The notes under the pieces: model-generated | Databases searched by the model: none | Seen by the model: the letters and a program-made list of their open reading frames with translations, nothing else | What the model was told of the DNA's origin: nothing | In this document: positions 1 through 7,770 of the stretch, one piece after another | How the letters are laid out: every line of letters starts with the position of its first letter | Position numbering within the stretch: position 1 is the first letter of the stretch | Program-made: the position numbers and the translations under genes | Assembly: GCA_050248715.1 (NCBI GenBank) | Contig: JBFWRV010000004.1 | Span: 62,001-126,000 of the forward strand | Source: AWTP1-13 sp050248715 | Lineage (GTDB): Bacteria > Pseudomonadota > Alphaproteobacteria > Rhizobiales > Hyphomicrobiaceae | Reading direction: 5' to 3' | Length of the DNA stretch: 64,000 bases

Positions 1-1335
1 GAAGGCATCATCGTGCCGCCTGTCCGAGTGGTACGCGAGAATGTGGTGGCTGACGAACTTCTGCGCATGTTCTATCGCAACTCGCGCTTTCCCGAGATGG
101 TCAAGGGCGACACGCGCGCCTCAATGGCCGCGATCCGGCTCGGCGAGCGCCGCCTCGTCGAGCTCCTGGAGCGCTTCGGCCGTGCGGATACGCTGGCCGC
201 CTTCGAGCGGCTTATCGCCGAGACCGAGCAGGAGCTGCGCGAGAAGCTCCGCGGCCTCGTACCCGAAGGTCGGCACGCCTTCACCGACACTATCGATAGC
301 GACGGCCAGGGCCACGGCCCCATCAAGCTGCGCTACAGCCTCGAGGTGACGGCCAACCGCATCGCGCTCGACACCAGCGGCAGCGACGACCAGGTTCCGG
401 GCCCCGTCAACTTCCTCATGAGCCCGCCGGTGCCGGCCATGATCTTCGGCTCCTACCTGCTGGGTGAGGGTTCGCAGAGCATGCTCAACGCCGGCGCCGA
501 GCGGGTGATCGACGAGCTCACCGTGCGGCCGGGCTCGATTCTGCAGCCGAACTGGCCGGCGCCGCTTGGGATGCGCGGCGTCACCATGATGCGCAACATG
601 GCGACCTGCCTCGGCCTGCTGAACGTGGCGACCAAGGGCGGCGCCATGGCGGCGCACAGCGCCTACGTCATCTGGTACCTGCGCGGGCGCGACGACAGCG
701 GCGAGCTGTTCCTGCTGTCGGATGGGCTGGGTGTCGGCTATGGCGCCCGTCCCACGGCCGACGGCAACGACGCCGTCTATCTCGTCGCCCAGGAGAATTT
801 CCCCTCCGAGTTCCTGGACTCGGTCTTTCCCGTGCGCGTCACGCGCTATGCCATCAACCCGGACACCGGCGGCCCCGGCCGCTGGCGCGGGGGCTGCGGG
901 CTTGTGCGCGAGCTGGAGGTACTGGCGCCGGAGGCCATGGTCTCCATGCGCATCGACAGCGTCGAGCATCCGCCCTGGGGCGTGGCCGGCGGCCATGCGG
1001 CCGGCACCGGCCGCTGCGTCGTCAATCCCGGTCGCCCCAACGAGCGCATCCTGCGTCCCCTGAGCGACGGCAATATCGTCAAGCGCGGCGACATCGTTCG
1101 CGTGGAGACCGGCGGCGGTGGCGGCTGGGGCCATCCCTTCGATCGCGAACCCGAGCGGGTGCTGGCCGACGTGCGCGGCGGCTTCGTCAGCCACGAGAGC
1201 GCCGAGGCGCACTACGGAGTGATCATTGCCGCCGACGGTATCTCGGTCGACCAGGCAGCGACCGCGAGGCGCCGCGAGCGCCGGCCGCAACCCAAGCTGT
1301 TCCATCGCCACACCTACCACGACGTGCTGGACTGA
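1..1335 (+). CDS. hyuB: Hydantoinase/oxoprolinase family protein, B subunit (5' end outside window)
   Basis: The reading frame is open from base 1, so this is the C-terminal ~444 residues of a HyuB protein (family usually ~550-590 aa). HyuB with HyuA performs ATP-dependent opening of hydantoins or 5-oxoproline-like lactams in the cytoplasm. Family features seen are the PPVRVVRENV stretch at the first codons, DTSGSDDQVPGPVNF, GPGRWRGGCG and the glycine-rich GGGGGWGHPFDR near the C-terminus. The stop TGA overlaps the ATG of hyuA (ATGA), typical of translational coupling of the two subunits. The exact substrate (hydantoin, acetone or oxoproline type) cannot be decided from sequence. Confidence 0.93.
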   Translation, partial: EGIIVPPVRVVRENVVADELLRMFYRNSRFPEMVKGDTRASMAAIRLGERRLVELLERFGRADTLAAFERLIAETEQELREKLRGLVPEGRHAFTDTIDSDGQGHGPIKLRYSLEVTANRIALDTSGSDDQVPGPVNFLMSPPVPAMIFGSYLLGEGSQSMLNAGAERVIDELTVRPGSILQPNWPAPLGMRGVTMMRNMATCLGLLNVATKGGAMAAHSAYVIWYLRGRDDSGELFLLSDGLGVGYGARPTADGNDAVYLVAQENFPSEFLDSVFPVRVTRYAINPDTGGPGRWRGGCGLVRELEVLAPEAMVSMRIDSVEHPPWGVAGGHAAGTGRCVVNPGRPNERILRPLSDGNIVKRGDIVRVETGGGGGWGHPFDREPERVLADVRGGFVSHESAEAHYGVIIAADGISVDQAATARRRERRPQPKLFHRHTYHDVLD

Positions 1336-3407
1336 TGACGAACCCACCGAGACAGCCGGCCCGCCGTGTCATCATCGGCGTCGATACCGGCGGCACCTTC
1401 ACCGACGTGACCTTGCTCGACCCGGCAACGGGCCGTGTGTGGACCGCCAAGACGCCCTCGACGCCGGACGATCCCTCGCGCGGCTTCGCCAACGGCATCG
1501 CCGAGGCGCTGGCGGCGGCCGGGCTTTCCGGCGCCGATATCGCCCGCGTCCTGCACGGCACCACAGTGGCGACCAATCTCATTCTCGAGGGCAAGGGCGC
1601 GCACGCCGCCCTCCTCACCACGGCAGGCTTCAAGTACGTGCTGGAGATCGGGCGCCAGGACGTGCCACGCCGCGCCAACTTGTTCTCCTGGCTCAAGCCA
1701 AAACGTCCCGTGCCGCCCGAGCGCATCTTCGAGGTCGGTGGGCGCATCGGGCCAGACGGCCGCGAGCTGGCGCCGCTCGACGAGGCGGCCGTGCGCCAGG
1801 CTGCGCGCGCCATCGCGGCCGACGGCATCGGCACGATCGCGATCGTGCTGCTGCACAGCTACGCCAACGCTGCGCACGAGCGCTGCGTTGCCGAGATTCT
1901 CGCCGAGGAGGTGCCGGGCGCACTGCTGTCGCTGTCGAGCGAGGTGCTGCCCGTGTTCCGCGAGTACGAGCGCAGCATGACGACGATTCTCAACGCATCC
2001 GTCATGCCGGCGGTCTCGACCTATGTGGAACGCCTCGACGCGCGTGTTGCGGAGCTGGGTGTTGCCGCGCCTCTGCTCCTGATGAAATCGAGCGGCGGCG
2101 TGACCAGCACACGGCACGTGCGGCGCGCACCCGTGGAGACGGCGCTGTCTGGTCCCGCCGCCGGCGCCGTCGGGGCGGCCTATGTCGGCGCAGCCTCCGG
2201 CCACAAAAACCTGATCGGCATCGACATCGGCGGCACCTCGGCCGACATCTCGCTCATTCACGGTGGCGAGCCCGGCCTCACCACCAATGGCCGCATCGGC
2301 GGCTGGCCGGTGGGGCTGCCCATGGTCGACATGGTGACGATCGGTGCCGGTGGCGGCTCGATCGCCCGCGTGTCCGACACGGGCGCGCTTTCGGTCGGCC
2401 CGCAGAGCGCCGGCGCGGTGCCGGGGCCTGTCTGCTACCGTCGCGGCGGCGTCGAGCCGACGGTCACGGACGCGCATCTGGCGCTTGGCCACCTGCCGCC
2501 GTATCTGCTCGGCGGCAGCTTCGCACTTGACGTTGAAGGTGCAAGAAGTGCGATCCGCACTTGCGTCGCCGAGCCGCTGGGCCTTTCCCTGGAGGCGGCG
2601 GCGCGCGGCATTCTCGCCGTTGTCGACAACAACATGGTGGGGGCCATTCGCGTCGTCTCGGTCGAGCGCGGACATGATCCCCGCGACTACGCGCTGCTGC
2701 CCTTCGGCGGCGCCGGCCCGCTGCACGGCAGCGCGCTGGCCCGCCTGCTCGGCATGGCGACGATCGTGGTGCCGCCGGGACCCGGCGTGCTCTCCGCGCT
2801 CGGCCTGCTCGTGTCTGACCTCAAGGCCGAGTTCACCCGCACCTGCCTGCAGAAGGCAGGCAGCTTCGATGCGGTGACCGTTGCGCAGGTGTTCGGGGAG
2901 CTCGAGGCGGAGGCGCTGGCGTGGCTCGATGCCGAGGGCGTGCCGCAGGAGGCGCGGCGCGTCACCTGGTTCGCCAGCCTGCGCTATCAGCACCAGGGCT
3001 TCGAGCTCAACGTGCCCTGGCCATCGCGGGACGTCGGCGAAGTCTCGGCTGCGGCCGCCGCCAGCGCGTTCCACAAGCTGCACGAGCGCCTCTACACCTT
3101 CGCGCAGGAGGATACGCCCGTGGAGATCGTTACCTTGCGCGTCGACGCCCGCGGCACGTTCCCCGCGCCGGCCACGCGGGAGCTGCCCCCGGCTCAGCCC
3201 CTCGATGCGTCCCGCATCGGCCGGCAGACGATCTTCCTCGAGGCTGGGCCCGCCGAGGCCGCCATCTACGCCCGCGAGAAGCTCGGCGCGGGCGCACGCG
3301 TGCCGGGGCCCGCCATCATCACCCAGCTTGACGCCACCACCCTCCTGCTCCCCGGCCAGACCGGCATTGTCGACCGCTTCGGCAGCCTCATCGTCGGCGA
3401 GGGATAG
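1335..3407 (+). CDS. hyuA: Hydantoinase/oxoprolinase family protein, A subunit
   Basis: 690 aa, normal length for HyuA. The N-terminus carries the ASKHA-type phosphate-binding motif GVDTGGTFTDVTLLD (about residues 15-29). A second copy, GIDIGGTSADISLI, lies near residue 296, in the Hydantoinase_A domain. The C-terminal third is the usual mixed domain with the PGPAIITQLDATT motif. The ATG overlaps the hyuB stop by one base, so the subunits are coupled. It is the ATPase partner of an amidohydrolase complex. HyuAB is common in nitrogen-heterocycle or ureide catabolism, which may relate to the ureide-type hydrolases near 44-47 kb, but the distance makes that only a suggestion. Confidence 0.95.
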   Translation: MTNPPRQPARRVIIGVDTGGTFTDVTLLDPATGRVWTAKTPSTPDDPSRGFANGIAEALAAAGLSGADIARVLHGTTVATNLILEGKGAHAALLTTAGFKYVLEIGRQDVPRRANLFSWLKPKRPVPPERIFEVGGRIGPDGRELAPLDEAAVRQAARAIAADGIGTIAIVLLHSYANAAHERCVAEILAEEVPGALLSLSSEVLPVFREYERSMTTILNASVMPAVSTYVERLDARVAELGVAAPLLLMKSSGGVTSTRHVRRAPVETALSGPAAGAVGAAYVGAASGHKNLIGIDIGGTSADISLIHGGEPGLTTNGRIGGWPVGLPMVDMVTIGAGGGSIARVSDTGALSVGPQSAGAVPGPVCYRRGGVEPTVTDAHLALGHLPPYLLGGSFALDVEGARSAIRTCVAEPLGLSLEAAARGILAVVDNNMVGAIRVVSVERGHDPRDYALLPFGGAGPLHGSALARLLGMATIVVPPGPGVLSALGLLVSDLKAEFTRTCLQKAGSFDAVTVAQVFGELEAEALAWLDAEGVPQEARRVTWFASLRYQHQGFELNVPWPSRDVGEVSAAAAASAFHKLHERLYTFAQEDTPVEIVTLRVDARGTFPAPATRELPPAQPLDASRIGRQTIFLEAGPAEAAIYAREKLGAGARVPGPAIITQLDATTLLLPGQTGIVDRFGSLIVGEG

Positions 3408-3503
3408 AGCGATCACTGTCTATCACGCCTCGGTGAGGGAGCCTTCCCGACCGTCCTGCGCCTGCCTCTCTCGCGCGGGCGCCTGGTCGCGCGTGCGCTT
3501 TTC

Positions 3504-3523
3504 CGCCCCGATCTTTCGGGGCG
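3504..3523 (+). terminator. Hairpin after hyuA
   Basis: A perfect 8-bp inverted repeat (CGCCCCGA / TCGGGGCG) with a 4-base loop lies about 100 bases after the hyuA stop and before the acetyltransferase gene. No T-run follows, so it is at best a weak or factor-assisted terminator. Confidence 0.35.
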
Positions 3524-3563
3524 AAGTCCGAGCGTCGGGGACACCAAGTGAGGCCTACGATCG

Positions 3564-4175
3564 ATGTTGCAAACCTCGACGACCAAGTCTGCCGCCCCGC
3601 GCGTCGTAACGGTTGAGCCCGGGAACGCCCAGCGCGCCTATACGGTGCTTACGCTTGCCTTTGCCGCCGATCCGCCCAGCCGCTGGCTGTATCCCGAACC
3701 GGAAATCTACGTCCGGTATTTTCCGGCTTTCGCCCGGGCGCTGGGAGGCGCGGCATTCGCCAGGCAGACGGCAGTCGCAAGCCCGGACCACGCCGCCGTC
3801 GCCCTGTGGCTAGATCCCGATGCTGCTCCCGACGAGCATGCGATGGAGCGCCTGATCGAGGAAAGCGTTGCGCCCCCGAACAGGGCGACCATGGCTGCAG
3901 TCGTCGAGGAGATGGTCCGCCACCACCCCGACGAGCCCCACTGGTACCTGCCGTTCATAGGCGTTGAGCCGCCACGGCAGGGCCGGGGATTGGGGGCCGC
4001 GTTGCTGCAAGCGGCCATTGCCCGGTGCGACGCCGAAGGGCTGCCCGCCTATCTCGAATCGACGAACCCCAGGAACCGGCCCCTCTATGAGAGGCACGGA
4101 TTCGAGGCCGTTGGCGAGATCAGGGTAGGAGACTGTCCGCCTATCGTGCCGATGCTCCGTCGGGCGAAAGCCTGA
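3564..4175 (+). CDS. GNAT-family N-acetyltransferase
   Basis: 203 aa. The C-terminal half shows the acetyl-CoA binding signature VEPPRQGRGLGAALL (about residues 131-145, Q/R-x-x-G-x-G/A), followed by the PLYERHGFEAVGE strand-turn typical of the GNAT fold. The N-terminal half (FAADPPSRWLYPE) resembles the broad group of acetyltransferases found beside catabolic genes. The substrate is unknown. It lies 156 bases after hyuA on the same strand, separated by a hairpin, so it is probably an independent unit. The ATG at 3564 is preceded by a weak AGG-containing ribosome site. Confidence 0.88.
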   Translation: MLQTSTTKSAAPRVVTVEPGNAQRAYTVLTLAFAADPPSRWLYPEPEIYVRYFPAFARALGGAAFARQTAVASPDHAAVALWLDPDAAPDEHAMERLIEESVAPPNRATMAAVVEEMVRHHPDEPHWYLPFIGVEPPRQGRGLGAALLQAAIARCDAEGLPAYLESTNPRNRPLYERHGFEAVGEIRVGDCPPIVPMLRRAKA

Positions 4176-4224
4176 AACGGGGCGCACCGGCCTTGCCATT
4201 TTCCGCTATCGCGGCCAGAAGTGC

Positions 4225-4845
4225 GTGGGGCTGAATGGACCGCACCACGTGCCCAACGTCGCTTGCATCATCCTTGCCGCCGGGCGATCGACGCGCATGG
4301 GCGCCAACAAGCTCACTGCCGACGTCGAGGGCAAGCCCATGGTGCGCCGGGTGGCGGAAGCGGCGCTCGCAAGCCGCGCGCGCCCGGTGCTGACCGTTAC
4401 GGGCCATCAGGCCACCGAGGTGCGCACCGCGCTGGCGGGTCTCGAGATCGCCTTCGTCGACAACCCAGACTACGCCGACGGCCTTTCAACGTCGCTCAAG
4501 GCCGGCATCAGGGCTCTGCCGCCAGGGGTCGAAGGCGTCCTCGTCGCGCTCGGCGACATGCCGCGCATCACCGCCGCACATTTGGACCAGCTCACGGCCG
4601 CCTTTGCCGAGAGCGAGGGCTGCGCAATCGTCGTCCCGACGCACGTGGGCAAGCGCGGCAATCCCGTGCTGTGGCCACGCGCTGCCTTCGTGGAAATGTT
4701 GCAACTCGACGGCGATGCCGGCGCCCGCCGCCTGCTCGCCGCTCATGCCGACAGGGTGCGCGAGGTCGACCTCGGCACGGATGCCATCTTCCTCGACGTC
4801 GATACGCCCGAGGCCTTGGCTGCCCTGCGCGAGCAACGTGGATAG
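4225..4845 (+). CDS. MobA-like nucleotidyltransferase (MocA type)
   Basis: About 206 aa; the start is either GTG 4225 or GTG 4249. Residues ~13-27 hold the nucleotide-binding signature ILAAGRSTRMGANKL, and ALGDMPRITA (about residues 109-118) carries the metal-binding Asp of the NTP_transf_3 fold. This family includes MocA/MobA, which transfer CMP or GMP to molybdopterin, and related cytidylyltransferases. The length fits MocA (~200 aa). No XdhC or molybdoenzyme gene is adjacent, so the molybdenum-cofactor role is inferred from family only. Confidence 0.85.
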   Translation: MGLNGPHHVPNVACIILAAGRSTRMGANKLTADVEGKPMVRRVAEAALASRARPVLTVTGHQATEVRTALAGLEIAFVDNPDYADGLSTSLKAGIRALPPGVEGVLVALGDMPRITAAHLDQLTAAFAESEGCAIVVPTHVGKRGNPVLWPRAAFVEMLQLDGDAGARRLLAAHADRVREVDLGTDAIFLDVDTPEALAALREQRG

Positions 4846-4936
4846 CTGTCATCCCGGCCGAAGCGCGAAGTGCGCAGAATTTGGGCCGGAGCTGAGACCT
4901 CAACTGCCCTCCAGGGCCACGGGCTCACCCCCGCCG

Positions 4937-4995
4937 TGAGCTTGTCGAAGGGCGGCGCAAGGTCCCGCCCGCGGCCTCGTGGTTCGACAAGCTCA
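4937..4995. repeat. Dispersed palindromic repeat (TGAGCTTGTCGAA type)
   Basis: Perfect 13-base arms TGAGCTTGTCGAA (4937-4949) and TTCGACAAGCTCA (4983-4995) lie between the convergent MocA-like and dehydrogenase genes. A second copy of the same arm occurs at 34480-34492. It looks like a dispersed intergenic element and may fold in the RNA between convergent transcripts. Confidence 0.7.
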
Positions 4996-5040
4996 CCACG
5001 AGGAATGCGGCTTCCTCATTACGAGGGAGGCGGCTTCGGC

Positions 5041-5916
5041 TTACTTCTTGTTCAGACGCGCGATCAGGCTCGAGGTGTCCCATCGCCCGCCGCCCATCTT
5101 CTGCACCTCGGCATAGAAGGTGTCGATCAGGGTCGCCACCTGCATGTTGGCACCGTTGCGCTTGGCCTCGTCCATGATGATGCCGAGGTCCTTGCGCATC
5201 CAGTCGACCGCGAAGCCGAAGTCGAACTTGTTCTCGTTCATGGTCTTCCAGCGGTTGTCCATCTGCCAGGACTGGGCCGCGCCCTTGGAGATGGTCTCCA
5301 TCACCTTGGGAATGTCGAGACCCGCCTTCTGTGCGAACGCCAGACCCTCGGACACGCCCTGCACCGTGACGGCGACGATGGCCTGGTTGACCATCTTGGT
5401 GAGCTGGCCCGCGCCCGAGGGGCCGATAAGCGTGGCCATGCGCGCGAAGTTGTCGATCACGGGCTTGGCCCTGTCGTAGGGGCCCTGGTCGCCGCCGATC
5501 ATCACGGTCAGCACGCCGTTCACGGCGCCCGCCTGGCCACCCGACACCGGCGCATCGAGGAAATCGAAGCCCTTGGCCTTGGCCGCGGCATAGAGCTCGC
5601 GCGCGATGTTGGCCGAGGCCGTCGTGTTGTCGATGAAGATGGCGCCCTTCTTCATGCCATTGAAGGCGCCTTTGGGCCCGAGCGTCACCTCGCGCAGGTC
5701 GTTGTCGTTGCCCACGCAACAGAACACGAAATCCTGGTCCTTGGCGGCATCCGCGGGTGTGGGGGCCGTCTTGCCGCCGCCGTGCTCCTTCACCCAGGCC
5801 TCGGCCTTGGCGCCGCTGCGATTATAGACGGTGAGATCGTGCCCGCCCTTCTTGGCGAGGTGTCCCGCCATCGGATAGCCCATCACGCCCAAGCCGATCC
5901 ACGCCACTTTGGCCAT
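5041..5916 (-). CDS. 3-hydroxyisobutyrate dehydrogenase-like NAD(P)-dependent oxidoreductase
   Basis: 291 aa from the ATG at 5916, chosen because AAGGAGA lies just upstream and the Rossmann motif WIGLGVMGYPM begins at residue 6. DAPVSGG at residues 121-127 is the substrate-binding signature, and Lys174 in TKMVNQ is the expected catalytic lysine of the beta-hydroxyacid dehydrogenase family. Members reduce tartronate semialdehyde (GarR/GlxR) or oxidise 3-hydroxyisobutyrate, and sequence alone does not separate these. It is convergent with the MocA-like gene and has no operon partner. Confidence 0.92.
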   Translation of the reverse strand: MAKVAWIGLGVMGYPMAGHLAKKGGHDLTVYNRSGAKAEAWVKEHGGGKTAPTPADAAKDQDFVFCCVGNDNDLREVTLGPKGAFNGMKKGAIFIDNTTASANIARELYAAAKAKGFDFLDAPVSGGQAGAVNGVLTVMIGGDQGPYDRAKPVIDNFARMATLIGPSGAGQLTKMVNQAIVAVTVQGVSEGLAFAQKAGLDIPKVMETISKGAAQSWQMDNRWKTMNENKFDFGFAVDWMRKDLGIIMDEAKRNGANMQVATLIDTFYAEVQKMGGGRWDTSSLIARLNKK

Positions 5917-5954
5917 CTGCACGTCTCCTTGTCCGAAGTCTCTGCAAACGCAGC

Positions 5955-6010
5955 GGGGCGTCAAACCCCTCGCGCCGATCGAAGCGAATGGCAGGATCGG
6001 GCGAGGGGTG
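5955..6010. repeat. Dispersed palindrome, GCGAGGGGT family
   Basis: Arms ACCCCTCGC (5965-5973) and GCGAGGGGT (6001-6009) flank a 27-base spacer, just upstream of the dehydrogenase gene. The same arm sequence recurs at 10175-10244, 12190-12210 and 14462-14526, so it belongs to a family of short intergenic palindromes. Confidence 0.65.
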
Positions 6011-6120
6011 TGCTCTTAGCCCTTCAGTCCGGAAGGCACTATTATCGGATGGCTAGGCCCTTGTCAGGCGCGATCATCGTCGGACCGCGACCGGGCGGGC
6101 CAACCGCGAACAGGGAGCCG

Positions 6121-6249
6121 CTACCTGACCTGCCGACTGAACGGCGCCTTGTCGATCGCCCTGTCGGAGGTGGTCGGCACGCCGATAATGGCGGCGCCAA
6201 TCAGGGCGGCCGCGGCCGTGAAGGCGAGCAATGCAGTTTTGAAATTCAC
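6121..6249 (-). CDS. Small membrane or secreted peptide (42 aa)
   Basis: GTG start at 6249 preceded by GGCGAGGAGACC. The product begins with a short basic start and a hydrophobic stretch (ALLAFTAAAALIGAAIIGV), consistent with one membrane helix or a signal peptide, then a short polar tail ending FSRQVR. No family is recognised. The open frame continues upstream to 6363, but the composition of that part looks non-coding. Confidence 0.45.
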   Translation of the reverse strand: MNFKTALLAFTAAAALIGAAIIGVPTTSDRAIDKAPFSRQVR

Positions 6250-6489
6250 TTCAGGTCTCCTCGCCCCCTCGGCATGCAAGGCACGTGCCGCCATGTCCGA
6301 TCGCGTCGGTACCAATAGCGCCCTCCCGTTGAGCCTGCGCTGAACGGGGCGTTTATCCCGCATTCACGCTACCTGGGGCGGCAGGGCCCGCGCTTTCAAG
6401 GCATGCTCTCGACAACTTGACCGGCGAGATTGGCCACGACAGCCGTGCGTCGGTCGCATAGATTGACGCCGCCTGCTCGAGAAAAGGTC

Positions 6490-7770
6490 ATGCCAGCACG
6501 CGAACAGACAGCCTCTGCGCCGCCCATCGGCCAGGCGCCCAAGGCGGCGCGCGTCACGCTCGCCGACATCGAAGCCGCCCGCGGCCGGCTGAGCGGTGCG
6601 ATCGTAGAGACGGACTGCGACTGGAGCCGCACTCTCTCGGACATCCTGGGCTGCAAGGTGTGGCTCAAATTCGAGAACCTGCAGTTTACGGCCTCCTTCA
6701 AGGAGCGCGGCGCCCTCAACCGCCTTTTGATGCTTACGGTCGAGGAGAAGCGCAAGGGCGTGATCGCGATGTCGGCCGGCAACCACGCGCAGGGCGTTGC
6801 TTATCACGCCCACCGGCTTTCCATCCCCGCCACCATCGTCATGCCGGTCAACACGCCGACGGTGAAGGTCGTCAACACCCGGCGGCACGGTGCCGAGGTC
6901 ATCCTCAAGGGCGAGACGGTCGAGGAGGCGGCCGCCTTCGCGCACCGGTACGGCCGGGAGCGCGGGTTGACTTTCATTCACCCCTATGACGACCCGCTGG
7001 TGATCGCCGGCCAGGGCACGATCGGCCTGGAGATGCTGGGTGCCGCGCCCGAGATCGACACGTTCGTGGTGCCGATCGGCGGCGGCGGCCTCATCTCGGG
7101 CATCGCGACGGCCGCCAAGGCCCTCAAGCCCGGCGTCAAGGTGTTCGGGGTGCAGGCGGCGCTGTACCCTTCGATGTACAACGCGGTGCGCGGCGAGCAC
7201 CTCGCCATGCGCGGCGATACGCTGGCGGAGGGCATCGCCGTCAAGGCGCCCGGTGAGATCACCCAGGCGATCGTGCGGGAACTGGTCGACGACATCCTCC
7301 TCGTATCGGAGCCTGAGATCGAGCACGCGGTGAGCCTGCTCATCAACATCGAGAAGACGGTGGTGGAGGGGGCCGGGGCGGCGGGGCTCGCGGCGCTGGT
7401 GAAGCACCGCGATCGCTTCAAGGGGCGCACCGTGGGGCTGGTGCTGTGCGGCGGCAACATCGACACGCGGCTGCTTGCCAGCGTGCTCGCGCGCGAGCTG
7501 GCGCGCGAAGGCCGTCTCACCCAGCTCACTATCGACCTAGTGGACCGTCCCGGCCAGCTTGCCAAGGTCGCCAACCTGCTGGGCGAGGCCGGAGCCAACA
7601 TCGTCGAGGTCTATCACCAGCGCATCTTTTCCGATCTCCCCGCCAAGGGCGCGCTGCTCGAGGTCGTCATCGAGACGCGCGACCGCGATCATCTCAACGA
7701 GACGGTGGCGTGCCTCAGGGGCGCTGGCCTGGAGGTCGAGGTCCAGAACAATCCGGGAGGTGCATACTGA
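6490..7770 (+). CDS. ilvA: Threonine ammonia-lyase (threonine dehydratase) with C-terminal ACT domain
   Basis: 426 aa from the ATG at 6490. It is a PLP enzyme that deaminates L-threonine to 2-oxobutyrate. The PLP lysine is Lys71 in FTASFKERGAL. SAGNHAQGVAYHA and the PIGGGGLISGIA phosphate loop follow. Residues ~345-426 form an ACT domain (LTIDLVDRPGQLAKVANLL), which usually mediates amino-acid control. The fold type (single ACT, ~400 aa) matches the tdcB/ilvA_1 group rather than the long E. coli IlvA. Its stop overlaps the start of the next gene (ATGA), so the two are translated together, which suggests the 2-oxobutyrate is passed to the next enzyme. Confidence 0.94.
   Translation: MPAREQTASAPPIGQAPKAARVTLADIEAARGRLSGAIVETDCDWSRTLSDILGCKVWLKFENLQFTASFKERGALNRLLMLTVEEKRKGVIAMSAGNHAQGVAYHAHRLSIPATIVMPVNTPTVKVVNTRRHGAEVILKGETVEEAAAFAHRYGRERGLTFIHPYDDPLVIAGQGTIGLEMLGAAPEIDTFVVPIGGGGLISGIATAAKALKPGVKVFGVQAALYPSMYNAVRGEHLAMRGDTLAEGIAVKAPGEITQAIVRELVDDILLVSEPEIEHAVSLLINIEKTVVEGAGAAGLAALVKHRDRFKGRTVGLVLCGGNIDTRLLASVLARELAREGRLTQLTIDLVDRPGQLAKVANLLGEAGANIVEVYHQRIFSDLPAKGALLEVVIETRDRDHLNETVACLRGAGLEVEVQNNPGGAY

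Noticed and set aside
121..1347. 408-codon minus-strand frame opposite hyuB
   Set aside because: Shadow of hyuB; composition biased and no recognisable domain.
1314..3416. 700-codon open frame on the minus strand opposite hyuA
   Set aside because: It mirrors hyuA codon structure in high-GC DNA, has Ala/Arg/Gly-rich composition and no family motifs.
4870..6318. 482-codon plus-strand frame opposite the 3-hydroxyisobutyrate dehydrogenase-like gene
   Set aside because: It covers the repeat and the antisense of a well-supported gene; product is His/Gly/Leu-rich without motifs.
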